The position numbers were made by a program, and so were the translations under genes. Below the pieces are notes generated by a model, which was not told where the DNA came from, did not search any database, and saw only the letters and a list, made by a program, of their open reading frames with translations. DNA of 64,000 bases from BRH-c25 sp012519325 (GTDB lineage Bacteria > Bacillota > Clostridia > Lutisporales > Lutisporaceae): contig JBMNHZ010000018.1 of NCBI GenBank assembly GCA_050950645.1, positions 1 to 64,000 of the forward strand, read 5' to 3'. Within the stretch, counting starts at the first letter, position 1. The number at the start of each line of letters is the position of its first letter. Shown piece after piece: positions 26,450-34,408 of the stretch.

Positions 26450-26755
26450 CTAATCGGCTTCTGCCAATCCTTTAACTAAAAGAGTATCACATTTTGCAGC
26501 TTTTAAGCGGTGCTTCAATATAGCTTTATATTCCGGTGATTCATACCAACGCCTGAACTCATTTTCATCGGGAAATTGTATTATAATCATTCTGCCATAG
26601 AGCCATTCGCCCTCAAGTACTGTCGGATTTTCATCAACAACTAGGTATTTTCCTTTAAAATTTTTAAATACTTCATCAACTTTATCCAAATATTTTTTGT
26701 ACTCATTTTCATCATGTATTTGAATCTGAGCAACAAAATAACAGCTAATAAGCAA
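26450..26755 (-). CDS. DUF1330-family small protein
   Basis: About 100 residues. The sequence YFVAQIQIHDENEYKKYLDK, then VLEGEWLYGRMIIIQFPD and RRWYESPEYKAILKHRL, is diagnostic for DUF1330, a dimeric alpha-beta barrel fold of unknown enzymatic role. Start codon problem: the only canonical start is a TTG at 26755 placed directly against the strong AAAGGAGG (no spacer). An ATT at 26749-26747 has an ideal 6-nt spacing and fits the usual family N-terminus, so a rare AUU start is possible. The gene stands alone. Confidence 0.8.
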   Translation of the reverse strand: MLISCYFVAQIQIHDENEYKKYLDKVDEVFKNFKGKYLVVDENPTVLEGEWLYGRMIIIQFPDENEFRRWYESPEYKAILKHRLKAAKCDTLLVKGLAEAD

Positions 26756-26761
26756 CCTCCT

Positions 26762-26888
26762 TTCAAGTAAGGCTGTTAATTATAGCCGTAATACTTTCTC
26801 TCTGGCTTTAACACTTATGCGCCACGTATAGAATAAAAGAACATATCATGGGGTAGCATGGGGAAGATTTAATAATAAACCAAATCAG
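26762..26888. other. Upstream region without a recognised gene
   Basis: Contains the presumed promoter region of the DUF1330 gene on the minus strand. I found no RNA gene and no convincing promoter pair here. A terminator follows at 26889. Confidence 0.3.
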
Positions 26889-26924
26889 CAGATCAGGGAT
26901 ATTAATTCTTGGTCTGTTTTTTTT
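26889..26924 (+). terminator. Rho-independent terminator upstream of the FGGY kinase gene
   Basis: CAGATCAGG (26889-26897) pairs with CTTGGTCTG (26908-26916), nine pairs including two G-U, with a 10-nt loop, followed by eight T residues. It would shield the kinase promoter from upstream plus-strand transcription. No gene for it to terminate is evident right upstream. Confidence 0.65.
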
Positions 26925-26970
26925 AGGAGACTTAGATTTAATTTCAATCATCCGGGAATCATATGTGATT

Positions 26971-26990
26971 GAAAATATTTTCTATATAGG
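26971..26990 (+). promoter_or_regulatory. Candidate operator of the RuBisCO-like cluster, kinase side
   Basis: The 20-bp stretch read on the minus strand is CCTATATAGAAAATATTTTC. It matches 17 of 20 positions of the sequence at 33216-33235 in the divergent promoter region of the RuBisCO-like protein and the SorC-type regulator. The shared core is CTATATAGAAAA. It lies about 120 bp before the kinase start. A binding site for the cluster's SorC-type regulator is the natural inference. Confidence 0.5.
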
Positions 26991-27108
26991 AAATATATAT
27001 TATCTGCGTTATAGTTAAGATAGTGAAACATCCAGTTTATTATTTTTGATACATTGCGATTTTCTTTATGATTCAAACAAGATAGTAAATATGGAAGGAG
27101 CAGTGTAA

Positions 27109-28617
27109 ATGGAAAATACCTATGTAATTGCGTTTGATTTAGGTACCTCATCAATGAAAGGCGTTTTAATGGATGAAAAGGCTAACATTCTTGCTTCCAA
27201 TGTGCAGGAAGTATTGCCTTATTACCCGGAATTCGGATGGGCGGAATCTGATCCGGATATCTGGTGGGATGCAGTCTGCCGTATTACCAAAGTTATGCTA
27301 GAGGAAACAAGAATACCTGCTTTTTGCGTAAAGGGAATTGCTTTTGATGCACCGGCCTACGGAGTAATTCCGATGAGCTTCAAAAAAGGGAAGCTGTATA
27401 ATGATATAATCTGGTTAGATAACCGTTCTTCCAAAGAAGCGGAGGAGATGAACGAAATTTTAGGAGGAGCGGCAAATATGGATAGGCCGTTTACGGGCAA
27501 GGATGCGCTGCCTAAGCTGCCATGGCTACGCAAGCATATGCCGGATATATGGAATGAAATGGATATTTTTTTGGATGATGTAGGTTATTTAGTTTATCGT
27601 GCTACCGGTAAATATATTTCTCCTATACAAAGCGCCAGTTGCGTGAATGTGGATATGACCACCGGAGATTGGGACTGGAAATTGATCGATAATTTTGATC
27701 TGCGTCACAGCTTGTTTCCTAAAATAATTGATGCAGCGGATATAGCCGGTACGCTTACGGAAAAAGGAGCACAGGAAATGGGGCTTGTACCGGGTATTCC
27801 TGTTATGGGTGGCATGACGGATTTACAAGCTATTGAATTAGGTTGCGGCTGCGTGGAAGAGGGAGATGGAGCCCTTTACATTGGTACATCTGCCATTATT
27901 TCCATTAATACTGAAAGAAATGACCCGGGTACCTCGGCGGCGGCAGTCCTTTCTTCTGCAAACGGTAAGCGGAAAATGTTCATGAGCACCAGCGAAATGG
28001 CAGGGGGATGCATAGAATGGATGATTCACACCCTTTATCCTAATGAGTTGAATTCAATGGGCAATGCAGCAGTACATACCTACATCAATGATATCGTTTC
28101 CAGCGTGGAGCCCGGCTGTGACAAACTTTTTTTCAATGTATGGCTGTACGGTGAGCGTAACCCTTTGGATGACGAATACATACGTGCCGGATTTATTAAT
28201 CTGAACAGCACTCATGAGCGTAAGCATATGACCCGGGCAGTATTTGAGGGTATTGCCTATAATCTTCACTGGATGTTCAAAGCAATAGATGAGACCTACG
28301 GTATCCGCTATAACCGCATTAGAGTAGCTGGAGGTGCTACCCGCTCAACTCAGCTTATGCAGATTTTGGCAGATGTGTTTAATCGTCCTGTTGACGTGCT
28401 TAGGGATGCTCATATGTCAGTTGCCAAAGGTACGGGTTTGCTTGCGCTTATCGGTATAGGGGCTATACCTGATTTTTCCAGAGCCAAGGAGTTGGTATCC
28501 GTAGAGCGTACATATTTACCCAACATGAAGAACAGGCAGGTCTACGATGAAGGACAGATCCGATATATGGAGCTATATAGTGTGCTTAAAGAGTTTTACC
28601 GTAAGATTAACGGATAG
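27109..28617 (+). CDS. FGGY-family carbohydrate kinase
   Basis: A 502-residue sugar kinase. The N-terminal domain opens with the ATP phosphate-loop YVIAFDLGTSSMKGVLMD and contains AFDAPAYGVIPM and IIWLDNRSSKEA (sugar-binding loop). The C-terminal domain has the adenosine motif RIRVAGGATRSTQLMQILADV. Overall closest in style to xylulokinase-like members. The substrate cannot be assigned. It faces the symporter gene convergently across a shared terminator and shares an operator-like motif with the RuBisCO-like protein operon, so it probably phosphorylates the imported or converted sugar of that pathway. AAGGAG precedes the ATG. Confidence 0.88.
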   Translation: MENTYVIAFDLGTSSMKGVLMDEKANILASNVQEVLPYYPEFGWAESDPDIWWDAVCRITKVMLEETRIPAFCVKGIAFDAPAYGVIPMSFKKGKLYNDIIWLDNRSSKEAEEMNEILGGAANMDRPFTGKDALPKLPWLRKHMPDIWNEMDIFLDDVGYLVYRATGKYISPIQSASCVNVDMTTGDWDWKLIDNFDLRHSLFPKIIDAADIAGTLTEKGAQEMGLVPGIPVMGGMTDLQAIELGCGCVEEGDGALYIGTSAIISINTERNDPGTSAAAVLSSANGKRKMFMSTSEMAGGCIEWMIHTLYPNELNSMGNAAVHTYINDIVSSVEPGCDKLFFNVWLYGERNPLDDEYIRAGFINLNSTHERKHMTRAVFEGIAYNLHWMFKAIDETYGIRYNRIRVAGGATRSTQLMQILADVFNRPVDVLRDAHMSVAKGTGLLALIGIGAIPDFSRAKELVSVERTYLPNMKNRQVYDEGQIRYMELYSVLKEFYRKING

Positions 28618-28620
28618 TAT

Positions 28621-28671
28621 AAAAGAAAAAGCATGGTTTCCACCATCGGTGGAAACCATGCTTTTTCTTTT
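28621..28671. terminator. Bidirectional terminator
   Basis: A perfect 24-bp stem with a 3-nt loop (28621-28644 with 28648-28671). The GC-containing core is GCATGGTTTCCACC, flanked by an A-rich side and a T-rich side, so a U-run follows the hairpin on either strand. It separates the converging kinase (plus) and symporter (minus) genes. Confidence 0.9.
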
Positions 28672-28712
28672 ATTGCCATCCTGTCTCGAATACCATACTT
28701 TAAGAGTCCGTA

Positions 28713-30242
28713 TCATACGGGAAGAATATCTTCATCTTTAATCTCAACACTTCCCTTGCCATATCGCTCATTTATCTCTTCTACATATTTTTGATGCTGC
28801 TTGTCTGTGAGTCCGAAGAACATTTGTATCACGGCATGGGCACAAGTTAAGAGGACAGGAACCAGCACACCGACAGTCAGCATATTTCGGAGAGTAGCTT
28901 CAGACTGGACTACATTAGGTATATAGCCGGTCTTGTTTAATAATAGACCTAATAACTGTCCGCCAAAAGCAGAGCCTAGAGTAAACAGGCATCCGAATGC
29001 GGAGTAAATAAAACCACTTTGGTTTCGACCTGTTTTCCAGGTACCATAATCGACGGTGTTGGGAAGCATAACATTGGGGAATATGTAGTAAATACCCTGT
29101 AAAAGGCCGCAGGCAGCAAACAAGAAAAACAAGGGCCCGAAATTCATCGACGCCTGTGCGGCTTCAATGCTCATACTTCTGATTATTAAATAATAAACTA
29201 AATAAATACCCGCGCTTAAAAAGGCCGTACCAATATAAGCACGGTTGGAATCCTTGAACAGGCGTATCACGTATTTTACTAACAGAGCGCCTATCATGGC
29301 AAGTCCGCAGTTAAAGAACAATGCAATAGCTGTAAGCTGGGGCAATTCGAAGTAGTATTCATAAAGGTATACCACCATGCCTGCACGTACAGCCTGTAGA
29401 ATATACAGGAATAATCCGCCGAATACGGTGATCATAGCCGGACGGTTACTTAAAAGAGATTTGAGCAATACGCTAAGCTTCTCACGCTTACGTTCCTTAA
29501 CAACTTGCAAATGAGGTCGGTAGCTGCCATCTTCGTTTAACTCATATTTTTCGGTGGCACGAACATCCCAAACCACGGTTGCTAAGGCAATGCATGCAAA
29601 TATAAAGGTGGCTATGAAGAATCCCCTTGAGAGATTCTCTGTCGGACCGGCGAAGTAGCGGATCAAAGGCATATAGGCTACAGCTATAAGCAGAATACCA
29701 ATATTCTCGTAAAATCCTTTAAAACCTGCAATTGAAGCACGCTCATCAACGTTTCGAGTCATATTAACAGTCTGGCACTGGAGAGGGATATAGCACAAGG
29801 TTGCACAGATGGCTCCATATGAGCCGTAGGAAATCCATGCAAGTATATGAGTAAACGTCTTGCTTGCACCAGGTATGTGGGTGAATACCAGTATGAAGCA
29901 GATAAGCTGGGGCAAAGCGCTCCATCTCACCCAGCTGCGGAATTTACCCCACTTAAAGTTAAAGCGGTCTATACAATATCCAATGCACAAATCAGTAATG
30001 GCATCAAATACACGGGCAAACAGCATAATACTACCTGCAATAATGGCGCTGATCCCGGCAACATCAGTATAGAAGTACATGAGATAATAGCCAAAAGCCT
30101 GCCAGGATAGAAATACTCCAATACCAGTGGCAGCACTATTTGCGTGTTTATCCAGAATAGGAAGTTTGGCAGTTGGAGAAAAATCTACTTTTTCAAATTC
30201 CAAGCGACGTTTTTCCTTACGGGTTTGTTTTAAAGCTATCAT
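28713..30242 (-). CDS. GPH-family (MelB-like) sugar:cation symporter
   Basis: A 509-residue membrane protein with about 12 helices. The first-loop motif DAITDLCIGYCIDRFNFKWGKFR and the Asp/Asn-rich first helices fit the glycoside-pentoside-hexuronide:cation symporter family of the MFS superfamily. It also contains LPNTVDYGTWKTGRNQSGFIYSAFG, typical of this family (YicJ/XynB-like). The start ATG (first base 30242) follows AAAGGAG. It is the last gene of the minus-strand RuBisCO-like protein / aminotransferase / symporter series. Directly upstream lies a detached end of the IS6-like element (30266-30323). It should import the pathway's substrate, perhaps a pentose, tetrose or glycoside. Confidence 0.88.
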   Translation of the reverse strand: MIALKQTRKEKRRLEFEKVDFSPTAKLPILDKHANSAATGIGVFLSWQAFGYYLMYFYTDVAGISAIIAGSIMLFARVFDAITDLCIGYCIDRFNFKWGKFRSWVRWSALPQLICFILVFTHIPGASKTFTHILAWISYGSYGAICATLCYIPLQCQTVNMTRNVDERASIAGFKGFYENIGILLIAVAYMPLIRYFAGPTENLSRGFFIATFIFACIALATVVWDVRATEKYELNEDGSYRPHLQVVKERKREKLSVLLKSLLSNRPAMITVFGGLFLYILQAVRAGMVVYLYEYYFELPQLTAIALFFNCGLAMIGALLVKYVIRLFKDSNRAYIGTAFLSAGIYLVYYLIIRSMSIEAAQASMNFGPLFFLFAACGLLQGIYYIFPNVMLPNTVDYGTWKTGRNQSGFIYSAFGCLFTLGSAFGGQLLGLLLNKTGYIPNVVQSEATLRNMLTVGVLVPVLLTCAHAVIQMFFGLTDKQHQKYVEEINERYGKGSVEIKDEDILPV

Positions 30243-30265
30243 GTTTTACTCCTTTCTTATTGTAT

Positions 30266-30323
30266 CGTTTTGTAAAGTTAAATGAAAATTGAGGACCAGC
30301 CACACTTTCTGGTACAATGTTTC
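30266..30323 (-). repeat. Solo terminal end of the IS6-like element
   Basis: 58 bp matching the transposase-proximal end of the IS6-like element (the reverse complement of 24591-24648) at about 53 of 58 positions, beginning CGTTTTGTAAAGTTAAATG. No transposase and no second end are present. It is a remnant or a MITE-like end. Its outer edge is 24 bp from the symporter start codon, reading outward toward that gene. In the intact IS the same end lies 26 bp from the start codon at 24674. Confidence 0.8.
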
Positions 30324-30335
30324 TGCATATCATAT

Positions 30336-31772
30336 TTAACAATAATTTTTAAATAGGCGATCCAATCTGATAAACACATCATCTATAATGTCGTCGGTAT
30401 CGGCTAGGCTAGTATACATTCTGCGGCCAACCAAGGTGACGATTCCCTCTACAAACAGAGCCATTCCGAACTCGTTAAGCAGTCGATTGCGCTCCAGCAG
30501 CTTCTTTTTCACTTCCTCTCGGTTTTCATCGGTAATTGTCAGGTTTAGTCTTCCCACTACATCGATATGTATGATTGAAAGCTGATTATAAACGACAAAA
30601 GGAAGCTCATAACGGTCAAAAATTTTCTGAATGCCTTTACACAACTTATCGCCTGCTGCTGCTGCCTTTTCACAGGCCTGGCGTTTTTCTGTTTCCAGAA
30701 GAGTATAGTAACCTCCTACGCAGCTTAAAGGGTTTGCTGAAAGTGTGCCGCCTACATGTACCCGAGGATACCGAGCTCCTTCCGGGGGTGAAAAATATTG
30801 CATTATCTCCCGTCTACCACCTACCCCTCCGGAAGCGGGATACCCACCGGTAAGCGCCTTGCCGAATACTGTGATATCAGGAGTAACTCCAAAGAAGGCA
30901 GCTGCACCGCCAAGCCCTACACGAAAACCTGTTACCACTTCATCAAATATCAGGAGTGCACCGAATTCGTTACATAGCTCTCTCAGCTTTCGATTGTAGT
31001 CAAAGTACACGGGTCGGGCTCCGCTTTCGGGGCCGAAGGGCTCTACAATCACACATGCAGTTCCTCCATCTTTTCGGTTCTTTTCCAATTGTTCCCGCAT
31101 TGCATCCAAATCATTTACCGGTACAGCCTGTGTATGCATATAGACTTCCTTTGGGATACCCGAAGCGTTTTCCGAATGACTTCCTGCAATAGTAATGTCG
31201 TATTCCAGTTGATCACTCCAGCCGTGGTAAGCCGCACAAATCTTGATTATTTTGGTGCAGCCTGTAAAGGCACGTGCCAATCGTATGGCTGCCATGTTAG
31301 CTTCCGTTCCGGAAGCCAACATGCGGAACATTTCTACATGGGGCATATGCCGGTTGATGAGCTTGGCAAGCTTCAATTCATATTCAGAAAAAAGGCCTGT
31401 TACTGCGCCGCAATTGTTCATTACTTCTATTACTTTTTCACGCACGTATGGGTCATTACTGCCAATCATAGTAGGCCCGCCAGCTTGTAAAAAGTCGGTA
31501 TAGCGATTACCGTCAACATCCCACATGTATGCTCCTTCTGCTTTTGCCATACATACCGGGAAGGGATAGTTTAGTGAAAGATTGTGTTGTACGGCACCTG
31601 GAATATACTTGCATGCTTCACTGGCGAGAATTTTGGATTTTTGACAGTGCTCTTCAAAATAGCGCATGTAACCTTCAATTGCTGCTGGTTTCAACCTGCG
31701 GGCAGGCATTTCCCACAGCCTGTTAAGCTTATCGGCAATTTCTTCAGGATTCTTCCATATTTGCATGTTCAT
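30336..31772 (-). CDS. Class III PLP-dependent aminotransferase, glutamate-1-semialdehyde aminomutase-like
   Basis: A 478-residue fold-type I PLP enzyme. Landmarks: YTDFLQAGGPTMIGSND near the N-terminus, LASGTEANMAAIRLARAFTG (PLP phosphate site), ALLIFDEVVTGFRVGLGGAA (Asp contacting the PLP nitrogen) and ITVFGKALTGGYPASG (Schiff-base Lys). The pattern resembles HemL-type enzymes, but no other tetrapyrrole genes are near. It lies 26 bp after the RuBisCO-like protein gene, in the same transcript, so a role in sugar-acid or amino-sugar catabolism is more likely than heme synthesis. It may aminate or deaminate an aldehyde or ketone intermediate. Substrate unknown. Confidence 0.87.
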   Translation of the reverse strand: MNMQIWKNPEEIADKLNRLWEMPARRLKPAAIEGYMRYFEEHCQKSKILASEACKYIPGAVQHNLSLNYPFPVCMAKAEGAYMWDVDGNRYTDFLQAGGPTMIGSNDPYVREKVIEVMNNCGAVTGLFSEYELKLAKLINRHMPHVEMFRMLASGTEANMAAIRLARAFTGCTKIIKICAAYHGWSDQLEYDITIAGSHSENASGIPKEVYMHTQAVPVNDLDAMREQLEKNRKDGGTACVIVEPFGPESGARPVYFDYNRKLRELCNEFGALLIFDEVVTGFRVGLGGAAAFFGVTPDITVFGKALTGGYPASGGVGGRREIMQYFSPPEGARYPRVHVGGTLSANPLSCVGGYYTLLETEKRQACEKAAAAGDKLCKGIQKIFDRYELPFVVYNQLSIIHIDVVGRLNLTITDENREEVKKKLLERNRLLNEFGMALFVEGIVTLVGRRMYTSLADTDDIIDDVFIRLDRLFKNYC

Positions 31773-31798
31773 ATTGACTCCTTTCTAAAAGAGGATAT

Positions 31799-33115
31799 TC
31801 AACCTTTCAGGTTGAAGATGCCGCTTTTTTGCGATTTGTATACTCCCCAACTCTTTAGTGCAGAGGCTAATTCAGGATAATTGTATCCATCAGGATCTAA
31901 ATGGCCTCCTGCAACCACCAGGTCAATGGCTTGTCGGAAAGCCTTAGCACCGGCAACAGCCCCCATAGGATGTCCATGAATAGCACCACCGGCAGCTACG
32001 ATAAAATCATTGCCGAACTTGTGGATTAAATCTTCCACATGGCCTTGGGTAGTTCCGCCGCCAGGCATTACAAAAACAGGCTTTATGTGCATAAGTGGAG
32101 CAGTCGAATGATATCCGCAGGATAGGAAAGTATCCAGCATAACTGGGAATTTGCCGTAAGGACTTAAAGTTATAGTCATGTCAAGTCCTGCGATTCGAGG
32201 AAGCTTTGAACCGATGAGGGAGGCGGACATACCGGACCAGGGAGATTCATATACAGCGCCTATAAAATCCGGATGTGCAAGTATGGGGACATTGATGTTG
32301 GGATCTTCAGCAAGCATTCTGACTGCATCAAAACCTATAGTAAAGTAATTGACCATCAAACCGTTGCCTCCCGCCTCTATAACACGGTAGGCATTTTCAC
32401 GTAGCTTTTCAGTTCTGTCCGTAATGTTAAAGCAATAAATAGTTTTTTCGCCTTTTTCTTCATCGGCCCTTTTTATAGAAGCCATTACGGCTTTTACTCG
32501 TTCTACAAGGGGGCAATGAGGTGCATCAGATATCAATTCATCATCCTTAATGATATCTACGCCGCCTACGGCAGCTTCGTAGGCCAGCTTGGCCGTTGTA
32601 GCAGGATCCAGTCCTGTACAGGGCTTGATCATGTTGTTGAGCAATGGACGGTCATACACTCCCAAAAGCTTTCGCACACCGGATATACCGAATTTTGGTC
32701 CTTTAAATTCCTTCAGCATACGTGTCGGCCATTCCAGATCAATAAGTTTTACCTTACCTGAACTGGAGATATTGCCTATTACAGTGGTAAGAAGCATGGC
32801 AAACTGAGGACCGAAGTTATCCACAGGAAAAGCTATACGGATAATGAAATTACGTTCATCCACTTCAGGGGGTACTTCAATTTGATAAGAAGGCGTTTCG
32901 TAGACCCCTATCACTCGGCCAAGGAAGCGTTCCCTTATAGCAGGCGTCTCTTCGGGTACGGATGTCCAGGTGCCGGTGGTTTGCTCCACAGCGAGAGCTG
33001 AGGCAAGCTTGTATATCTGCACATTTCGACCGGCAGCACAGTAATAAGTCGCAATAACATACTTTTCTCTGTCGATTGCTTCTGGTAACTGAACAAATAA
33101 CGGATCTAAATACAT
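31799..33115 (-). CDS. RuBisCO-like protein (form IV type)
   Basis: The start ATG has its first base at 33115, 8 nt after AGGAGG, giving 438 residues; sequence further upstream in frame is not coding-like. The RuBisCO large-subunit fold is clear: QTTGTWTSVPEE (substrate-loop Thr49 and Trp50), NNMIKPCTGLD, GGVDIIKDDELISD and AAGGAIHGHPMG. By eye against plant RuBisCO, Lys190, Asp192 and Glu193 keep the carbamylated-Lys and metal triad, Lys164 equals Lys175, and Lys322 may equal the loop-6 Lys334. Cys166 replaces Lys177 and Gly replaces Ser379. Loss of these residues argues against CO2 fixation and for isomerase, decarboxylase or hydrolase chemistry on a sugar phosphate. First gene of the operon with the aminotransferase and symporter. 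Confidence 0.9.
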   Translation of the reverse strand: MYLDPLFVQLPEAIDREKYVIATYYCAAGRNVQIYKLASALAVEQTTGTWTSVPEETPAIRERFLGRVIGVYETPSYQIEVPPEVDERNFIIRIAFPVDNFGPQFAMLLTTVIGNISSSGKVKLIDLEWPTRMLKEFKGPKFGISGVRKLLGVYDRPLLNNMIKPCTGLDPATTAKLAYEAAVGGVDIIKDDELISDAPHCPLVERVKAVMASIKRADEEKGEKTIYCFNITDRTEKLRENAYRVIEAGGNGLMVNYFTIGFDAVRMLAEDPNINVPILAHPDFIGAVYESPWSGMSASLIGSKLPRIAGLDMTITLSPYGKFPVMLDTFLSCGYHSTAPLMHIKPVFVMPGGGTTQGHVEDLIHKFGNDFIVAAGGAIHGHPMGAVAGAKAFRQAIDLVVAGGHLDPDGYNYPELASALKSWGVYKSQKSGIFNLKG

Positions 33116-33215
33116 AGCGGATTCCTCCTGTTGCTTTACGTTTTTTTTCAAAAGATTAGAGTATAGAGCACGTGCGAATACTCTACTAACATTATAGGAA
33201 ATGAGTCTTATTAAT

Positions 33216-33238
33216 ACTATATAGAAAAAACTTTCTAT
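33216..33238. promoter_or_regulatory. Candidate operator between the RuBisCO-like protein and regulator genes
   Basis: ATAGAAA (33221-33227) and TTTCTAT (33232-33238) form an inverted repeat with a 4-bp spacer. The 20 bp from 33216 match 17 of 20 positions of the site upstream of the kinase (26971-26990, reverse orientation). It lies about 100 bp before the RuBisCO-like protein start and 25 bp upstream of the regulator's -35 box, suited to control of both directions. Confidence 0.55.
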
Positions 33239-33263
33239 GGGGAGCGAAAAATATTTCAATGTG

Positions 33264-33291
33264 GTGTCAATGGGAGAATATATGTTATAAT
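33264..33291 (+). promoter_or_regulatory. Promoter of the SorC-type regulator gene
   Basis: GTGTCA (33264-33269), 16 bp, TATAAT (33286-33291) with an extended TG-T before the -10. It lies 56 bp upstream of the regulator ATG. Confidence 0.6.
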
Positions 33292-33346
33292 AAGATTAAA
33301 TATGTTGTGGTGCTTGAAGTATATTGTTTTCAAAGAGGCGATTAAT

Positions 33347-34336
33347 ATGTTTGCATATAGGATGGTATATGAACAATCTCTTAACCTGATACTTAAGGCA
33401 GCACACTTGTATTACAATTGCGATGTTCCCCAGGTGGAAATCGCACAGCGACTGGGAATTTCTACTCCGACAGTATCAAGGTTGCTGAAAAAAGCCAGAG
33501 AAAAGCAAATAGTTCGCTTTTGCATCCAAGATTCGTATATAGAATGCATAAAGATGGAGAAAGAACTAAAAAGGCTGCTAGGCCTGGATGAGGTAATTAT
33601 AGCTCCAATAAATGAAGAGAACAGAAACGATCCGGAAAAGATTAAAATGAGTGTAGCATTGGAGGCAGCGCGTTATGTTCAGCGTATTATCCGGGAAGAG
33701 GATATAATAGGGGTAGCTTGGGGCCGTACAATGTACTACTTGATTCATTTTCTGAATCCAAGTCAAAAAACCAATTCTAACTTTGTGACTTTAAATGGCA
33801 ATCTGGCAGGCTTAAATGTTGAACTGGATGCACATTCTCTGGTCGATAGGATAGCTATGGCTTTTGGAGGAACTCGTCACAGTCTTTTTTGCGAGGCATT
33901 GCAAAGAGATAAGGAAACAGCAGCCTGCCTAAAAAAAAAACGTACTGTACGAGACGTTTATGAGCAGTATAATCATATTACTATTTCTATTAGCGGCATA
34001 GGCTCCTTATACCCTCGTTTGGATTCACCCTTAGCGCAGATACAGTATCTTTCAAAAGAAGAATTGGAAATACTTCGGCAAGCCAATGTATATGGTGATT
34101 TAATGTTGCGCTTTTTTGACTATGAAGGAAATGAATGTAAAACACCTCTGTCTGATCGAACCATCGCTATCGACTTTGAAACATATCGAAAGATTCCCAC
34201 AAAAATCATTGCCGCATCCGGCGCTTTTAAATCAGAGACGTTATTTGCCGCCCTGAAAGGGAGATTAATAGATGTTTTAATTATTGACAAGGCACTGGCA
34301 AATGCTTTGTATAGTAGAGCATTGCAGAGTGCGTGA
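33347..34336 (+). CDS. SorC/DeoR-type sugar-responsive transcriptional regulator
   Basis: The start ATG 33347 (MFAYRMVYEQ) follows AAGAGG; 329 residues. The N-terminal helix-turn-helix reads YYNCDVPQVEIAQRLGISTPTVSRLLKKARE. The remainder is the SorC sugar-binding domain, with GLDEVIIAP, EDIIGVAWGRTMYYLIHFL and TISISGIGSL. Proteins of this family bind phosphorylated sugars, here probably a kinase product or other intermediate. It is divergent from the RuBisCO-like protein operon. The operator-like inverted repeat at 33216 and its twin before the kinase gene are the likely targets. Confidence 0.88.
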   Translation: MFAYRMVYEQSLNLILKAAHLYYNCDVPQVEIAQRLGISTPTVSRLLKKAREKQIVRFCIQDSYIECIKMEKELKRLLGLDEVIIAPINEENRNDPEKIKMSVALEAARYVQRIIREEDIIGVAWGRTMYYLIHFLNPSQKTNSNFVTLNGNLAGLNVELDAHSLVDRIAMAFGGTRHSLFCEALQRDKETAACLKKKRTVRDVYEQYNHITISISGIGSLYPRLDSPLAQIQYLSKEELEILRQANVYGDLMLRFFDYEGNECKTPLSDRTIAIDFETYRKIPTKIIAASGAFKSETLFAALKGRLIDVLIIDKALANALYSRALQSA

Positions 34337-34408
34337 ATATTTGCAGAAATAACTAAGATGAATGTGTTATAGTGGGTTGGGATGACCATAACCAAGTATA
34401 TAATCTTG

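Noticed and set aside
31799..33115. Carbon-fixing RuBisCO
   Set aside because: Lys177 and Ser379 equivalents are replaced, and no phosphoribulokinase or AMP-pathway genes are near.
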